A DNA stretch of 64,000 nucleotides, taken from positions 1 to 64,000 of the forward strand of contig JAPLFL010000037.1 in the NCBI GenBank assembly GCA_026390695.1, written 5' to 3'. The notes below the pieces were generated by a model. The model searched no databases and was not told the origin of the DNA. It saw only the letters and a list, made by a program, of their open reading frames with translations. Position numbers and translations under genes: made by a program. Of this stretch, positions 51,318 through 60,358 are shown piece after piece (the first letter of the stretch is position 1; every line of letters starts with the position of its first letter). The DNA is from Candidatus Kapaibacterium sp. (lineage in GTDB: Bacteria; Bacteroidota; Ignavibacteria; Kapaibacteriales; UBA2268).

Positions 51318-53522
51318 TTAAAGTGCTTTTGGAACAGGTAGTGATAATTGAACAATATTTCCTTCATCTCCGCCGAATGATTCGATTACTATAGAGCCGT
51401 TTAATAATCTGACAATTGAAGCTGCTATTGCGAAATTGAGAAGAATGTCTTTTTTATCGTGTCTAATTGATTCGATTAAATTGCTTGTATTTTCTTTATA
51501 AATTTCTATCATTGTTTCGACAATTGGATTGGCAGGGCCAAGAATCTGTACTTCAGTGGCGCCTTCTGATCTATTTTCCTGAACATTGATTGAAACTTCG
51601 GAGCTCGCCAATCCTTCAGTAAGCGAAAGTAGCAGCAATTTGATTAACTGGCGCATCTTTTCAATATCTCCTATTGCAATTGCAGTCAAAGATTCTTCAC
51701 TTATAATGACATTGATTTGCTTGTCATTTGGTAATTCTATTTTAATGTCTTCGTTTGCCTGATCAATAGCACTACTGACTCTGAATGTAGCAAATTGACT
51801 GAAGGAAGCACTGCCTCCATCGGCAGCAACATCAATAATGTCCGACACAAATGTAAAAAGCTCTTCAGTTGATTCAGATGCAAGATTAAGATATGTGTCA
51901 TGTTCTTCTTCGTTATCATACAACTTTTCATTTAAGAGTTGCATGTAACCGATAATACCAGTGAGGGAGTTACGTAATTGATGGGATAATTTCGCCATAA
52001 AGGTAGATTTAAACTCATTTGTTTCCCGACTGAGCTGTTCTGCAAGTCTATTTTGATTTGCGCGCATTGCAGCCTCTTCTTCGGCAAATTTTTCAAGGGT
52101 TACATCGCGACCGATTGCATAAATAAGATTATCGGATTTTGAAACAGTAAAACTCCAATTTACCCATCTGAGTTTCTTATTTTTATCAATCATTCTGAAA
52201 TCGACCCGTTCAATATATTCATTTTCCGATTTATTAATCAATGAATAAAATGTTGGAATGTCATCAGATTGCTCGAATAGAAAATCAATTTTGTTAGATA
52301 TTAATTCATCTGGACCATATCCGAATAGCTTCAATGATGCTGGGTTCATTGTTTTCCAAATACCGTTGAAATCAATTACTGCAATAACGTCATTTGATGA
52401 ATCCACTATTCTGCGTTGTGAACGAGTCATCCTTTCAGCTTCGTCAATAGCAGCAGCTTTTCTGGTTGTGACAGAAAGTAGGAAGACAAAAAACAGAATA
52501 CTAAGGACAAGGGATGTAACTAAAGTTATAACTGGTAAAGATTTTTGGAAACTTCCACCAAAATTGGGGATAGTTCCAAAGTGAACTTTCATGATTCGGT
52601 TGGCAATTTTAAAATTAGCAGTATAAACAAGTTCAGGTTTCAAATCTTTATCGTAAAGTTTGGTATTTTCGGATTCGAAGACGGAATATTCTTTGTTATT
52701 TTCGTTTATATCAACTATCTTGAAAGTAATACTTGTATCACTCGGCACACCAGTACCAATGGCACTTTTAAAAAATCCATTAGTATTTATTTCAAGTCCG
52801 ACGATTCCGCGGAAAAATTTTCGACGATTTTCCAAATTATCAGGAATTGAATCCTTTTGATAAATAGGAGAAATTATTAGGATGCCATTTGTATCGGGTT
52901 TTCTGAGCAATAAACTTGTTGTTGCAGTTAATAAATTAGAATCTCTTGCCGTTTCAATTTCTTTTTTAATAAAAGGCTCTGAAAAAAGGTCAAATCCGCT
53001 TCTTTGCTTATTTTTCTGATAAGATTCAATGAATGTAACTGGCATGTAAAAATCTTTATTTTCTATTGGATATACTGAGAAATCATAGAGACCTTGAGAT
53101 TTTACATTATAAATATGAAGAGCGAGATCCTTGTTGGGGACTTGCTGAGCATATAAAACACTAACTATCGAAGTAGAAGTTTTTGTGGGAATAGAAGCAT
53201 AAAGCTGGAAATAATCGCGGACAACATCTATCAAATTATCATAAAGACCACGAATATTTGATAATATTTGTACATCTGTTTCATATTTCGAGTTTAATCG
53301 TTCAACAACTGATGTATAAGCTTTTTCAAACGATGCAGCTTTATCGTCTTTAATTTTTTGTCCGACAAAATACCATAAAAATATGCTTAGAGCAAGTGTA
53401 ATAACAAGTACAATATAAGCTGGATAAGTTTGTTTCAAACCATATATCGATGATTTTTTCTTGTTTGCTTGCTTTAAAATTGACTCGTAAGAGGAAGAAT
53501 CCTGATTATCTTTCTTTGCCAT
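51318..53522 (-). CDS. Membrane PAS histidine kinase homologue with degenerate ATPase domain
   Basis: 734 residues: TM1 about 35-53, a large periplasmic CHASE-like sensor (about 90-310), TM2 about 330-350, PAS about 370-480, HisKA with MAKLSHQLRNSLTG (H514). The following ATPase-like region lacks the N box (LLLSLTEGLASS in its place), the DxGxG motif (LGPANPIVE) and the GxGxG lid (NFAIAASIVRLLNG). It may therefore be a pseudokinase or receive phosphate from another kinase. It is followed 45 bp upstream on the map by a receiver gene (53568-53954), which comes first in transcription. Confidence 0.82.
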   Translation of the reverse strand: MAKKDNQDSSSYESILKQANKKKSSIYGLKQTYPAYIVLVITLALSIFLWYFVGQKIKDDKAASFEKAYTSVVERLNSKYETDVQILSNIRGLYDNLIDVVRDYFQLYASIPTKTSTSIVSVLYAQQVPNKDLALHIYNVKSQGLYDFSVYPIENKDFYMPVTFIESYQKNKQRSGFDLFSEPFIKKEIETARDSNLLTATTSLLLRKPDTNGILIISPIYQKDSIPDNLENRRKFFRGIVGLEINTNGFFKSAIGTGVPSDTSITFKIVDINENNKEYSVFESENTKLYDKDLKPELVYTANFKIANRIMKVHFGTIPNFGGSFQKSLPVITLVTSLVLSILFFVFLLSVTTRKAAAIDEAERMTRSQRRIVDSSNDVIAVIDFNGIWKTMNPASLKLFGYGPDELISNKIDFLFEQSDDIPTFYSLINKSENEYIERVDFRMIDKNKKLRWVNWSFTVSKSDNLIYAIGRDVTLEKFAEEEAAMRANQNRLAEQLSRETNEFKSTFMAKLSHQLRNSLTGIIGYMQLLNEKLYDNEEEHDTYLNLASESTEELFTFVSDIIDVAADGGSASFSQFATFRVSSAIDQANEDIKIELPNDKQINVIISEESLTAIAIGDIEKMRQLIKLLLLSLTEGLASSEVSINVQENRSEGATEVQILGPANPIVETMIEIYKENTSNLIESIRHDKKDILLNFAIAASIVRLLNGSIVIESFGGDEGNIVQLSLPVPKAL

Positions 53523-53567
53523 GATTATTACAAAACCTAATTTGTATTTAAAATTTGTTAATTAAAA

Positions 53568-53954
53568 TTATCCTCTTTTTCTTTCAATTACTCCGATGAT
53601 ATCGGAGACGAAAGTAGAGGTGTTTATAGGTTTAGCGATATAATAATCGAAACCCATTTCAATAAATTTCTCTTTATCGTTAGTCTGAGCAAACCCTGTA
53701 ACTGCGATTATCGGAATTTCAACTCCACCTGACATCATTCGCAATATGCCTAAAATATCTGTTCCACTTACATCAGGAAGAAATATATCACAAATTACAG
53801 CTAAAACCGGATTCTCTCTTAAATAATTCACAGCGCTGTTTCCATCGGCAAAATCCTGAGTAATAAATCCTGATTTTTTTAAAATGGTACAAAATAGCCT
53901 TCGAATAGGCATATTGTCTTCAATTACACAGATAGGTAAAGTTTTATCAAACAT
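53568..53954 (-). CDS. Single-domain response regulator (CheY-like)
   Basis: 128 residues, receiver only: acidic pocket in CVIEDNMPIRRLF (E11/D12), phospho-acceptor in AVICDIFLPDVSGTDIL (D56), T/S near 84 (IPIIAVTGFAQ) and K near 107 (YYIAKPIN). No output domain, so it acts through protein contacts or phosphorelay. It sits between the OmpA-family gene and the degenerate kinase, all on the minus strand and closely spaced. Confidence 0.9.
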   Translation of the reverse strand: MFDKTLPICVIEDNMPIRRLFCTILKKSGFITQDFADGNSAVNYLRENPVLAVICDIFLPDVSGTDILGILRMMSGGVEIPIIAVTGFAQTNDKEKFIEMGFDYYIAKPINTSTFVSDIIGVIERKRG

Positions 53955-53969
53955 AGTAAATCCTATTAT

Positions 53970-55373
53970 TTATTTTTTAACTAATTGTATTTCGACTCTT
54001 CTGTTCTGCCTTCTACCCTGGGGAGTGGCATTTGTACTTACTGGTAAAAGAGAACCTTTACCTGTTGCCAATATTCTTGTATCTTTAATATTTTTACTTT
54101 CAAGGAATGCTTTCACTCTATTGGCACGATCAATGGAAATTTTTGTTCTCTCAGCAATATCGGAACCAAAACTTTCTGTGTGACCGACCACTTGAGCATT
54201 GTAAGCAGGATTTTCTTTCATAAACTGAGCAATTGCTTCAAGTTTTAGTTTGTCTTTATCACTAAAATTTACACTTTTTTCGGAACTGAACAAAAATGTA
54301 AATTTTTTGGTTGGATCGATTTTTTCTAAAATGGGTGCTGCCTGAGGAGTAACGTTGACAGGAGCTGCACTTGTATTTATTTCTGACTTTTCTTCTATAT
54401 CAGCAGCAGCTAAAATGACGGGGGCCTCAACATAAGCAATTAAATAAGTAGATAAACTACTCAAATTTTGAAACCCTTCGAATATAGGTCCACCTTCATT
54501 CCGAACTGATGCTATATAAGCAGGAGGATGTACAATAGTGGAATCATAGAAAATCGTGTCAGTTTTAACTTCATCCTGACTGAATTTAACTGAAATCCCG
54601 ATCTTCAGAGATGCAATATTCCAGTTTGAGCCTTGATTATTCAAGATCTGTGTTCCGGTTTGAGCCATTATGTATGGAGTAAGATATATTCTTGAAGACT
54701 TACTTATATCTGTTAATAAGAACTCATAACTTAATCCTGCATGGAGACCCGCACGTACAGCTTTTGTACTAATACTCTGATCCGATATTTGATCTATTTT
54801 ACCGGTATTTTTAAAATAAAGGAAAGTCTTCATTGCTCTATTATAGTTTAAATCCAGATCGAATCCTGTAAATGCAGTGAGACCAAATATAGGCAACTTA
54901 TACCGAAAAGTCGGAGAAAAAGTTAAATAAGTAAAACTGCCTTCACTTTTATAAATTGTATCACTTGCCACATTATATTGAAATTGAGCATTACTAATCT
55001 TATAATCGTAAAAATTCAGCATAGCCCCAATTCCCCAGTCCTGATCTACTGGAGACCATTCACTTAGAAGCCCTCCAAAAGCTCCGATTCCATATCCTGT
55101 TTTATATTTAATACTATAGCTTAGTGAATCGGGTAAGTTTGGATCCGGATATATTTTTAAATCCAGATCACCGAAATATTTATTAAGATTTAATCCGGTG
55201 GATAAACCAAACCACCACTTACTTTGTTTGCGGTGTAGTATGAGAGTATCTCTTGATGGCAGCAATTTAATATCGGTAAATTCGGTAATAAGAGGTTCTC
55301 TTTGTCCCTTAGCTTCGAGAAGCATCAAAAACAAAAAGGAGACTATACAATATTTAAAAAGTTTTTCTAACAT
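53970..55373 (-). CDS. OmpA-family outer-membrane protein
   Basis: 467 residues: signal peptide 1-22 (ending EAKG), an outer-membrane barrel (about 50-260: WWFGLSTGLNLNKYF, GYGIGAFGGLLSEW, FRYKLPIFGLTAFTGFDLDL), a linker, and an OmpA peptidoglycan-binding domain (about 350-467) with FLFSSEKSVNFSDKDKLK, VVGHTESFGSDIAE and GRRQNRRVEIQLVKK. Upstream of the receiver and kinase genes, 15 bp from the former; a link between an envelope anchor and signalling is suggested by position only. Confidence 0.88.
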   Translation of the reverse strand: MLEKLFKYCIVSFLFLMLLEAKGQREPLITEFTDIKLLPSRDTLILHRKQSKWWFGLSTGLNLNKYFGDLDLKIYPDPNLPDSLSYSIKYKTGYGIGAFGGLLSEWSPVDQDWGIGAMLNFYDYKISNAQFQYNVASDTIYKSEGSFTYLTFSPTFRYKLPIFGLTAFTGFDLDLNYNRAMKTFLYFKNTGKIDQISDQSISTKAVRAGLHAGLSYEFLLTDISKSSRIYLTPYIMAQTGTQILNNQGSNWNIASLKIGISVKFSQDEVKTDTIFYDSTIVHPPAYIASVRNEGGPIFEGFQNLSSLSTYLIAYVEAPVILAAADIEEKSEINTSAAPVNVTPQAAPILEKIDPTKKFTFLFSSEKSVNFSDKDKLKLEAIAQFMKENPAYNAQVVGHTESFGSDIAERTKISIDRANRVKAFLESKNIKDTRILATGKGSLLPVSTNATPQGRRQNRRVEIQLVKK

Positions 55374-55401
55374 ACATATAAAACATTAAAATATGGAAAA
55401 C

Positions 55402-56217
55402 TTATGAGATGGACAAACTCTGATATAATTTTTTCAAAGTTGCGGCCATTTTTACATTATGAACCCTGATAATGGACAATTTATTTTTTAATAATAACGA
55501 ATGAATAAGAACTGTTGCAATATCACGATCTTTAGGTGATTCAATAGAGGTTAATTTACCAATAAATGCTTTCCTCGATATTCCGAGCACAAGAGGAACA
55601 TTTAGTTTATAAAAAAAATCCAAATTATTCAATAATTCCAAATTATGATCAATCGATTTCCCAAACCCAATTCCAACATCAGCATAAATTTCTTTTACTC
55701 CAATTTCATTTGCTTTCGTGATTTGTGTTTTAAGAAAAGAAAATACTTCACTTAGAACATTTTTATAAACAGGGTCAATCTGCATATTTTCGGGAGTTTT
55801 AATACTGTGCATAATGATAAGTCCGGCTTTATGTTCAGCAGCAATAGAAGCGAGTTCTAATGATTTGCGTAATCCACTAACGTCATTAATATAATTTGCA
55901 CCTGCTTTTACAGCGCTCAGTGCAACTTTAGGACGTGTAGTATCAATTGATATCCTTATATTTTGATTAATGGCCCTGATGGCTGTAATTACCGGTATAG
56001 TTCTATCTAATTCTTCTTTCTCATCAACCGGCAAACTACCGGGTCGTGTGCTTTCTCCACCTATGTCAATAATATCAGCACCTTCATCGATCATTTGCAA
56101 TGCTCTATCAATGGCTAAATCTTTTTCGATAAACAATCCACCATCGGAGAAAGAATCGCTTGTAATGTTGAGTATTCCCATTATTTTTGGAAATGTATTC
56201 ATTGAATTTATAGACAT
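55402..56217 (-). CDS. folP: Dihydropteroate synthase
   Basis: 271 residues, TIM barrel. Family signatures are complete: KIMGILNITSDSFSDGG (pterin loop), GADIIDIGGESTRPGS, SIDTTRPKVA, NDVSG, and GISRKAFIGKL (loop with the K and S that bind p-aminobenzoate), ending IRVHNVKMA. It condenses p-aminobenzoate with dihydropterin diphosphate in folate synthesis. No other folate gene adjoins it. Confidence 0.96.
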   Translation of the reverse strand: MSINSMNTFPKIMGILNITSDSFSDGGLFIEKDLAIDRALQMIDEGADIIDIGGESTRPGSLPVDEKEELDRTIPVITAIRAINQNIRISIDTTRPKVALSAVKAGANYINDVSGLRKSLELASIAAEHKAGLIIMHSIKTPENMQIDPVYKNVLSEVFSFLKTQITKANEIGVKEIYADVGIGFGKSIDHNLELLNNLDFFYKLNVPLVLGISRKAFIGKLTSIESPKDRDIATVLIHSLLLKNKLSIIRVHNVKMAATLKKLYQSLSIS

Positions 56218-56425
56218 TCTGGTTAAATTAGTAAAATAGTTAGAAAAAATCTGGAAAATTTAATGAAAAAATAATGAAAAACTAATCAAAATTACTATTA
56301 ATATCTTTTAAAATAAATAAGTATTATTACTTATTCCGATTATTTTCAAATTAGCTCGTTTTTTTATTTGAGAATTTTTTCCTAATATTGCTGTTTGATT
56401 TTTATTAAATATCTTAAGTTAAAAA

Positions 56426-56782
56426 ATGCTTGAAACATACTTGCCTTTAGTTATAATGCTCATAGTAGGTTTTGCTGTTGCAATAATCTTTATGGTACTT
56501 TCAGAGTGGCTTGGAGCGCGGAGATCAACCGCTGAAAAAAAGACAACTTATGAAAGCGGAATGATTCCTTATAAAAATGCACGTGATAGATTTTCAGTTA
56601 AATTCTACATGGTTGCTGTTTCATTTATAGTTTTCGATATTGAAGTTGTATTCCTTTATCCTTGGGCAGTACAATTTTCAAAACTCGGATTAGCCGCATT
56701 TATAGCCATGATGTCATTTATTTTTATTTTATTGGTTGGTTATATTTACGAGCTTAAAAAAGGAGGTTTCGATTGGGATTAG
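56426..56782 (+). CDS. nuoA: NADH-quinone oxidoreductase subunit A
   Basis: 118 residues with three TM helices (about 5-25, 63-83, 88-108). The middle loop has [20 protein letters not shown] followed by [14 protein letters not shown], the invariant NuoA motif next to the quinone site. It overlaps nuoB by 10 bp. Complex I membrane subunit. Confidence 0.95.
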   Translation: MLETYLPLVIMLIVGFAVAIIFMVLSEWLGARRSTAEKKTTYESGMIPYKNARDRFSVKFYMVAVSFIVFDIEVVFLYPWAVQFSKLGLAAFIAMMSFIFILLVGYIYELKKGGFDWD

Positions 56783-57309
56783 AAAATATATTAGCTCGTG
56801 ATGGTTTTATTACCACTTCACTTGAAGCAATAATAAAATGGGGTCAGAAAAATTCAGTGTGGCCAATGCCTTTAGGCTTGTCCTGCTGCGGGATTGAGAT
56901 GATGGCTTTTGCAAGCTCACGATTCGATGTTTCTCGTTTCGGATCAGAAGTATTTCGAATGACACCGCGCCAGTCCGATATGTTGCTGGTTGCCGGAACT
57001 GTTACTTATAAAATGGCAAATGTAGTAAGAAAAATATATGATCAGATGCCTGATCCGAAATGGGTTGTAGCAATGGGGGCTTGTGCCTCAACTGGTGGGA
57101 TGTTTCGTAGTTATGCCGTTGTGCAGGGAGTAGATCAGTTTTTACCGGTTGATTATTATATCTCAGGTTGCCCACCAAGACCCGAAGCTGTTATCAAGGC
57201 TTTAATGGCTATTCAGAATAAAATAGGTACCGAGACACATCCAGATATTTTCAATTTTGGCAAAGATGTTTCAAAAACTCCGTTTCAGGGCGAAACAAGC
57301 ATTTTGTAA
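56773..57309 (+). CDS. nuoB: NADH-quinone oxidoreductase subunit B
   Basis: 178 residues from TTG at 56773, inside the end of nuoA and preceded by AAAAAAGGAGG. Ligands of cluster N2 are present: tandem C38-C39 in [10 protein letters not shown]104 in GACASTGG and C133 in SGCPPRPEA. The last electron carrier before quinone. nuoC would normally follow; instead there is a terminator and a convergent kinase gene, so the remaining complex I genes are elsewhere. Confidence 0.96.
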   Translation: MGLENILARDGFITTSLEAIIKWGQKNSVWPMPLGLSCCGIEMMAFASSRFDVSRFGSEVFRMTPRQSDMLLVAGTVTYKMANVVRKIYDQMPDPKWVVAMGACASTGGMFRSYAVVQGVDQFLPVDYYISGCPPRPEAVIKALMAIQNKIGTETHPDIFNFGKDVSKTPFQGETSIL

Positions 57310-57336
57310 AAAATGAATATTGACAAATAAAAAAAT

Positions 57337-57367
57337 ATCATCCGATGGCTCTGAGTCATCGGATGAT
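57337..57367. terminator. Bidirectional hairpin terminator after nuoB
   Basis: ATCATCCGATG (57337-57347) pairs perfectly with CATCGGATGAT (57357-57367), loop 9. An A run precedes it. It separates the convergent nuoB and receiver-kinase genes. Core identical to the stem at 51264. Confidence 0.75.
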
Positions 57368-57440
57368 TTACGTTTAGCTGCCGATAGTAATTCAGGCCCA
57401 CTTATTTTGCTATATTCTTCTCAGATGAAATTTAAAGTTT

Positions 57441-58589
57441 TTATTTCAACTTTTTTATCGGTAAATCGATAAAGAACGTCGCACCACTTCCATGGATACT
57501 TTCAACCCATATCCTTCCACCATGCGCTTCCACTAATGCTTTTGCTATAGAAAGCCCTAATCCTGATGATGATTCGCCACCAGTGGGCCGAGCGGATAAT
57601 TTTTGAAATTTACCAAACACCTTCGTCATATCATCGGAACTTAGCCCAGGGCCTTCGTCTTGAACTTCGAGCCGTGCATAATGGAGGCTCCCGTTTTGTA
57701 TAATTCCGGACCTTATATAAATACTTTTATCAAAATCTGAATATTTCACAGCATTGCTGATAATATTATCAATTATTTCGGATAATCTAAGATTATCTGC
57801 AAATACAACCGGGTTAGAATCTGTAAAATCAATATGAAAAGTTTGATTTTTTTTGATAGCCATTGGCTGTGAATTTTCAATTCCCTGCCTTATCATCAAA
57901 TTAAAATTTGTAGCAGTTTTGTCAAGAATTAATTTACCACTTTCAATGCGGGAAACGAGCAATAGTTCCTCGACAATATGAAGTATATTCTTACATGATT
58001 TCTGAATATTTGTCAACATCAAGGCTGAGTCGGAATCTTGAGAAAATTCCTGTGCTAAAACTGTTGATAAAACCATGATTGAAGTCAGTGGATTTTTAAT
58101 ATCATGAGCAGATATCTGCAGTATCTGATTCTTTAGTTCAATAGCACTCTGAAGTGCTTTATTGCTGTGAGTCAGGTTTCTAAGCTTTACGAAAGTACGA
58201 ATCCGCGCCAATAGTTCAGTTATATCAAATGGTTTTGAAAGGAAATCATTACCATCAACCTCAAATCCTTTGGATAATTCCTCCATATCGTCTTTTGCAG
58301 TAAGGAACATTACAGGTAATTCGAAAAGAGAATATTTTTCACGAATTTTACGACAAACCTCATAGCCACTCATTCCAGGCATCATCACATCAAGGATTAC
58401 AACGTCGAAATCCTGATTAAATGCCAGCTCAAGTGCAGCAGTACCATTTTCAGCAATTTCAACGCTATAATTATTATGAATCAGATGTTTTTTAATAATT
58501 CTTAAAGTGGCTTGCTGGTCATCAACAACAAGAACCTTACCTTCAATGGTTGTAACTGTACTTGTTAATTTTATTGTGGCTTCTTCCAT
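57441..58589 (-). CDS. Receiver - histidine kinase (N-terminal REC, soluble)
   Basis: 382 residues: receiver 18-135 (VLVVDDQQ, D67 in VVILDVMMPGMSG, K119 in LSKPF), HisKA with LQISAHDIKNPLTS (H162) and an intact ATPase (IISNAVKYS, DEGPGLSSDD, SSGLGLSIAKAL). No TM segment. Receiver-first kinases act downstream of other kinases or as relay integrators. It is the third gene after the chemoreceptor-like (59436-60212) and ODP-like (58642-59439) genes on the same strand, 52 bp from the latter, so the three probably form one oxygen- or redox-sensing pathway (inference). Confidence 0.9.
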   Translation of the reverse strand: MEEATIKLTSTVTTIEGKVLVVDDQQATLRIIKKHLIHNNYSVEIAENGTAALELAFNQDFDVVILDVMMPGMSGYEVCRKIREKYSLFELPVMFLTAKDDMEELSKGFEVDGNDFLSKPFDITELLARIRTFVKLRNLTHSNKALQSAIELKNQILQISAHDIKNPLTSIMVLSTVLAQEFSQDSDSALMLTNIQKSCKNILHIVEELLLVSRIESGKLILDKTATNFNLMIRQGIENSQPMAIKKNQTFHIDFTDSNPVVFADNLRLSEIIDNIISNAVKYSDFDKSIYIRSGIIQNGSLHYARLEVQDEGPGLSSDDMTKVFGKFQKLSARPTGGESSSGLGLSIAKALVEAHGGRIWVESIHGSGATFFIDLPIKKLK

Positions 58590-58641
58590 TAATCATCAAT
58601 AAAAATTTAAAATAAATAATTAGGTGCTTGAAAGATAGAAA

Positions 58642-59439
58642 TTATTTTTTCCATTTCATCCAAACACAATTATTAACGTTTGTATCTTCCTGTCCCCTGT
58701 TCCAATGCCCTACTTCGAGGGCTTCAAGCCAATTTAGAAATCTTCCGACATTTTCTCCTTCAAAAATAGCACCGTGCTGAGGGCAGATCATTGATGGATT
58801 CAAAGCTCTGGCTCTGGCAACCCAAGCTCGTAAATCTTTTGTAGAGCTCATCCAGCGTTTATGAAATCCCTCCATAAACTGAATATGAGAATCAAAATTT
58901 GTAACGAATAAATCAGTATAATCTGAAGGTAAAAGGGCAGCTCCGATATCACCTGAAAAAAGAATTTTAGCTTTAGGGTCAAACACAGAATAATTTCCTG
59001 AAGAATGGCAATAGTGTGCAGGTACGAAGTACTGGAATGAATTGGAGGTTCCGATTTGTACCTCCATACCTTCATCGGGAATACCGATTAATTTAATTGC
59101 ATTTCCCATTCCGAAATGAGCAAGAAATCCCTGCCAGCCCCACCAGCAATAGGTATCGACATCTTTGATTATATCGACCCAAAGTGCAAGGGAAGATGCT
59201 ATATCAGGGTCTTGATGACTTGAGAAAATTATTTTTATATTATTTACTGAGATGTATTTCGTTACTTCTCCTATAACCGATGAAAATATCTCAAAACCGC
59301 CTGGATCAAGGATCATCCCCTGATTTCCGGAAACGATGAGATATTGATTAGTATCTACTATTTCTTCTTTTTTTTCTGTATCACGACCAATAACAATCCA
59401 CTCATGGCCATCTTGAGAGTATATAACGTGGCTTCTCAT
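58642..59439 (-). CDS. ODP-like di-iron metallo-beta-lactamase-fold protein
   Basis: 265 residues with the flavodiiron-type beta-lactamase fold but no flavodoxin or rubredoxin domain. Metal ligands: SSHQDPDI (H75, D77, D79), PAHYCHSSG (H142/H145), LFSGDIGAA (D164) and CPQHGAIF (H222). H-x-D-x-D and the VPAHYCHSSGNYSVFDP phrase match the ODP family, including the Treponema oxygen-binding chemotaxis sensor. It overlaps the chemoreceptor-like gene by 4 bp (ATGA), as the Treponema ODP works next to a chemotaxis kinase. Likely an oxygen or NO sensor rather than a reductase. Confidence 0.85.
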   Translation of the reverse strand: MRSHVIYSQDGHEWIVIGRDTEKKEEIVDTNQYLIVSGNQGMILDPGGFEIFSSVIGEVTKYISVNNIKIIFSSHQDPDIASSLALWVDIIKDVDTYCWWGWQGFLAHFGMGNAIKLIGIPDEGMEVQIGTSNSFQYFVPAHYCHSSGNYSVFDPKAKILFSGDIGAALLPSDYTDLFVTNFDSHIQFMEGFHKRWMSSTKDLRAWVARARALNPSMICPQHGAIFEGENVGRFLNWLEALEVGHWNRGQEDTNVNNCVWMKWKK

Positions 59440-60212
59440 TTAATTAGATTCGAATGTTTAACATTATTTAAAATATTTTCAGAGTGAGCAAGCATATCAA
59501 TTATTGAATCAAGGCTATTATTCAGCTTATCCACTATTTTTTTAATATTGGAAACTAAAGAATTAAAACTACTTTTTCCTCCAACCAAATAAGAAGATTC
59601 GATTGATATATTTGATCCCATATAATTTGCTATAAAGCCATTGCGGCGGATTCTATCGATTTTGTTTTTTAATTTTACTATATCAAGAGAAATCTCATTT
59701 AGGAATAAGTATATTTCTTCTATATTGATAATGCTCGACTCAACAATAGAATCAATGCTTGTTTTTAAATTATCATCAATAAACGGAACATTCGCAGCTC
59801 TTCTCTTAATTTCCATTAAACCGCCAATTGAATTTAATTCATAAGCATTCCCATTTAGAAAATTTCCGGAGTTAATAGAATCAATTTTATGTATGATTTT
59901 ATTCTTAACAAGTAGTTTGCGAATATTTATTGAAATTCCAATAATTGATTTTGACATTTTTATTGATTGTCGCTCAAGATCCTCAAGCTCTGGAGCTATA
60001 GTCAGCGGCAGATCAGATAAAAATGCTGATAGAGCTATTAAAGACTGTCCCTGTTTTGTTCCTATCTTTGCTGCCTGAACTATACCATTAATGGCAAGTA
60101 ATTTCAAATCCATACTGATCGATTTGAGAGTACTTGAAATATTTAAAATATTAACACCTGACAACAATATCTTGTTTATATCCAAATATATTTCTTGAAA
60201 TTTATTACTCAT
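59436..60212 (-). CDS. Soluble chemoreceptor-tip-like helical protein
   Basis: 258 residues, all-helical, no TM segment. Near residues 35-70, LKLLAINGIVQAAKIGTKQG followed by IALSAFLSDLP corresponds to the MCP hairpin tip (N-L-L-A-L-N-A-A-I-E-A-A-R-A-G-x-x-G-x-G-F-x-V-V-A-x-E-V). It is diverged: the E-A-A-R-A core reads QAAKIG. The coiled-coil arms are short and asymmetric. It may contact CheA/CheW or the neighbouring kinase. First gene of the ODP / receiver-kinase operon; TATATTTG on the minus strand at 60256-60249 is a possible -7 box. Confidence 0.7.
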   Translation of the reverse strand: MSNKFQEIYLDINKILLSGVNILNISSTLKSISMDLKLLAINGIVQAAKIGTKQGQSLIALSAFLSDLPLTIAPELEDLERQSIKMSKSIIGISINIRKLLVKNKIIHKIDSINSGNFLNGNAYELNSIGGLMEIKRRAANVPFIDDNLKTSIDSIVESSIINIEEIYLFLNEISLDIVKLKNKIDRIRRNGFIANYMGSNISIESSYLVGGKSSFNSLVSNIKKIVDKLNNSLDSIIDMLAHSENILNNVKHSNLIK

Positions 60213-60358
60213 GTTTTTTTAGAATAATTTTAAATCTTACAAAGCCAACAAATATACATATATTTTTTATTATAGAATGATTTCATAACTTTTAAATATC
60301 ATAAAATTCAATTTTAAAATGATAATTTTGTAATGGTTAAACTTTAAAAGATTAGAAA

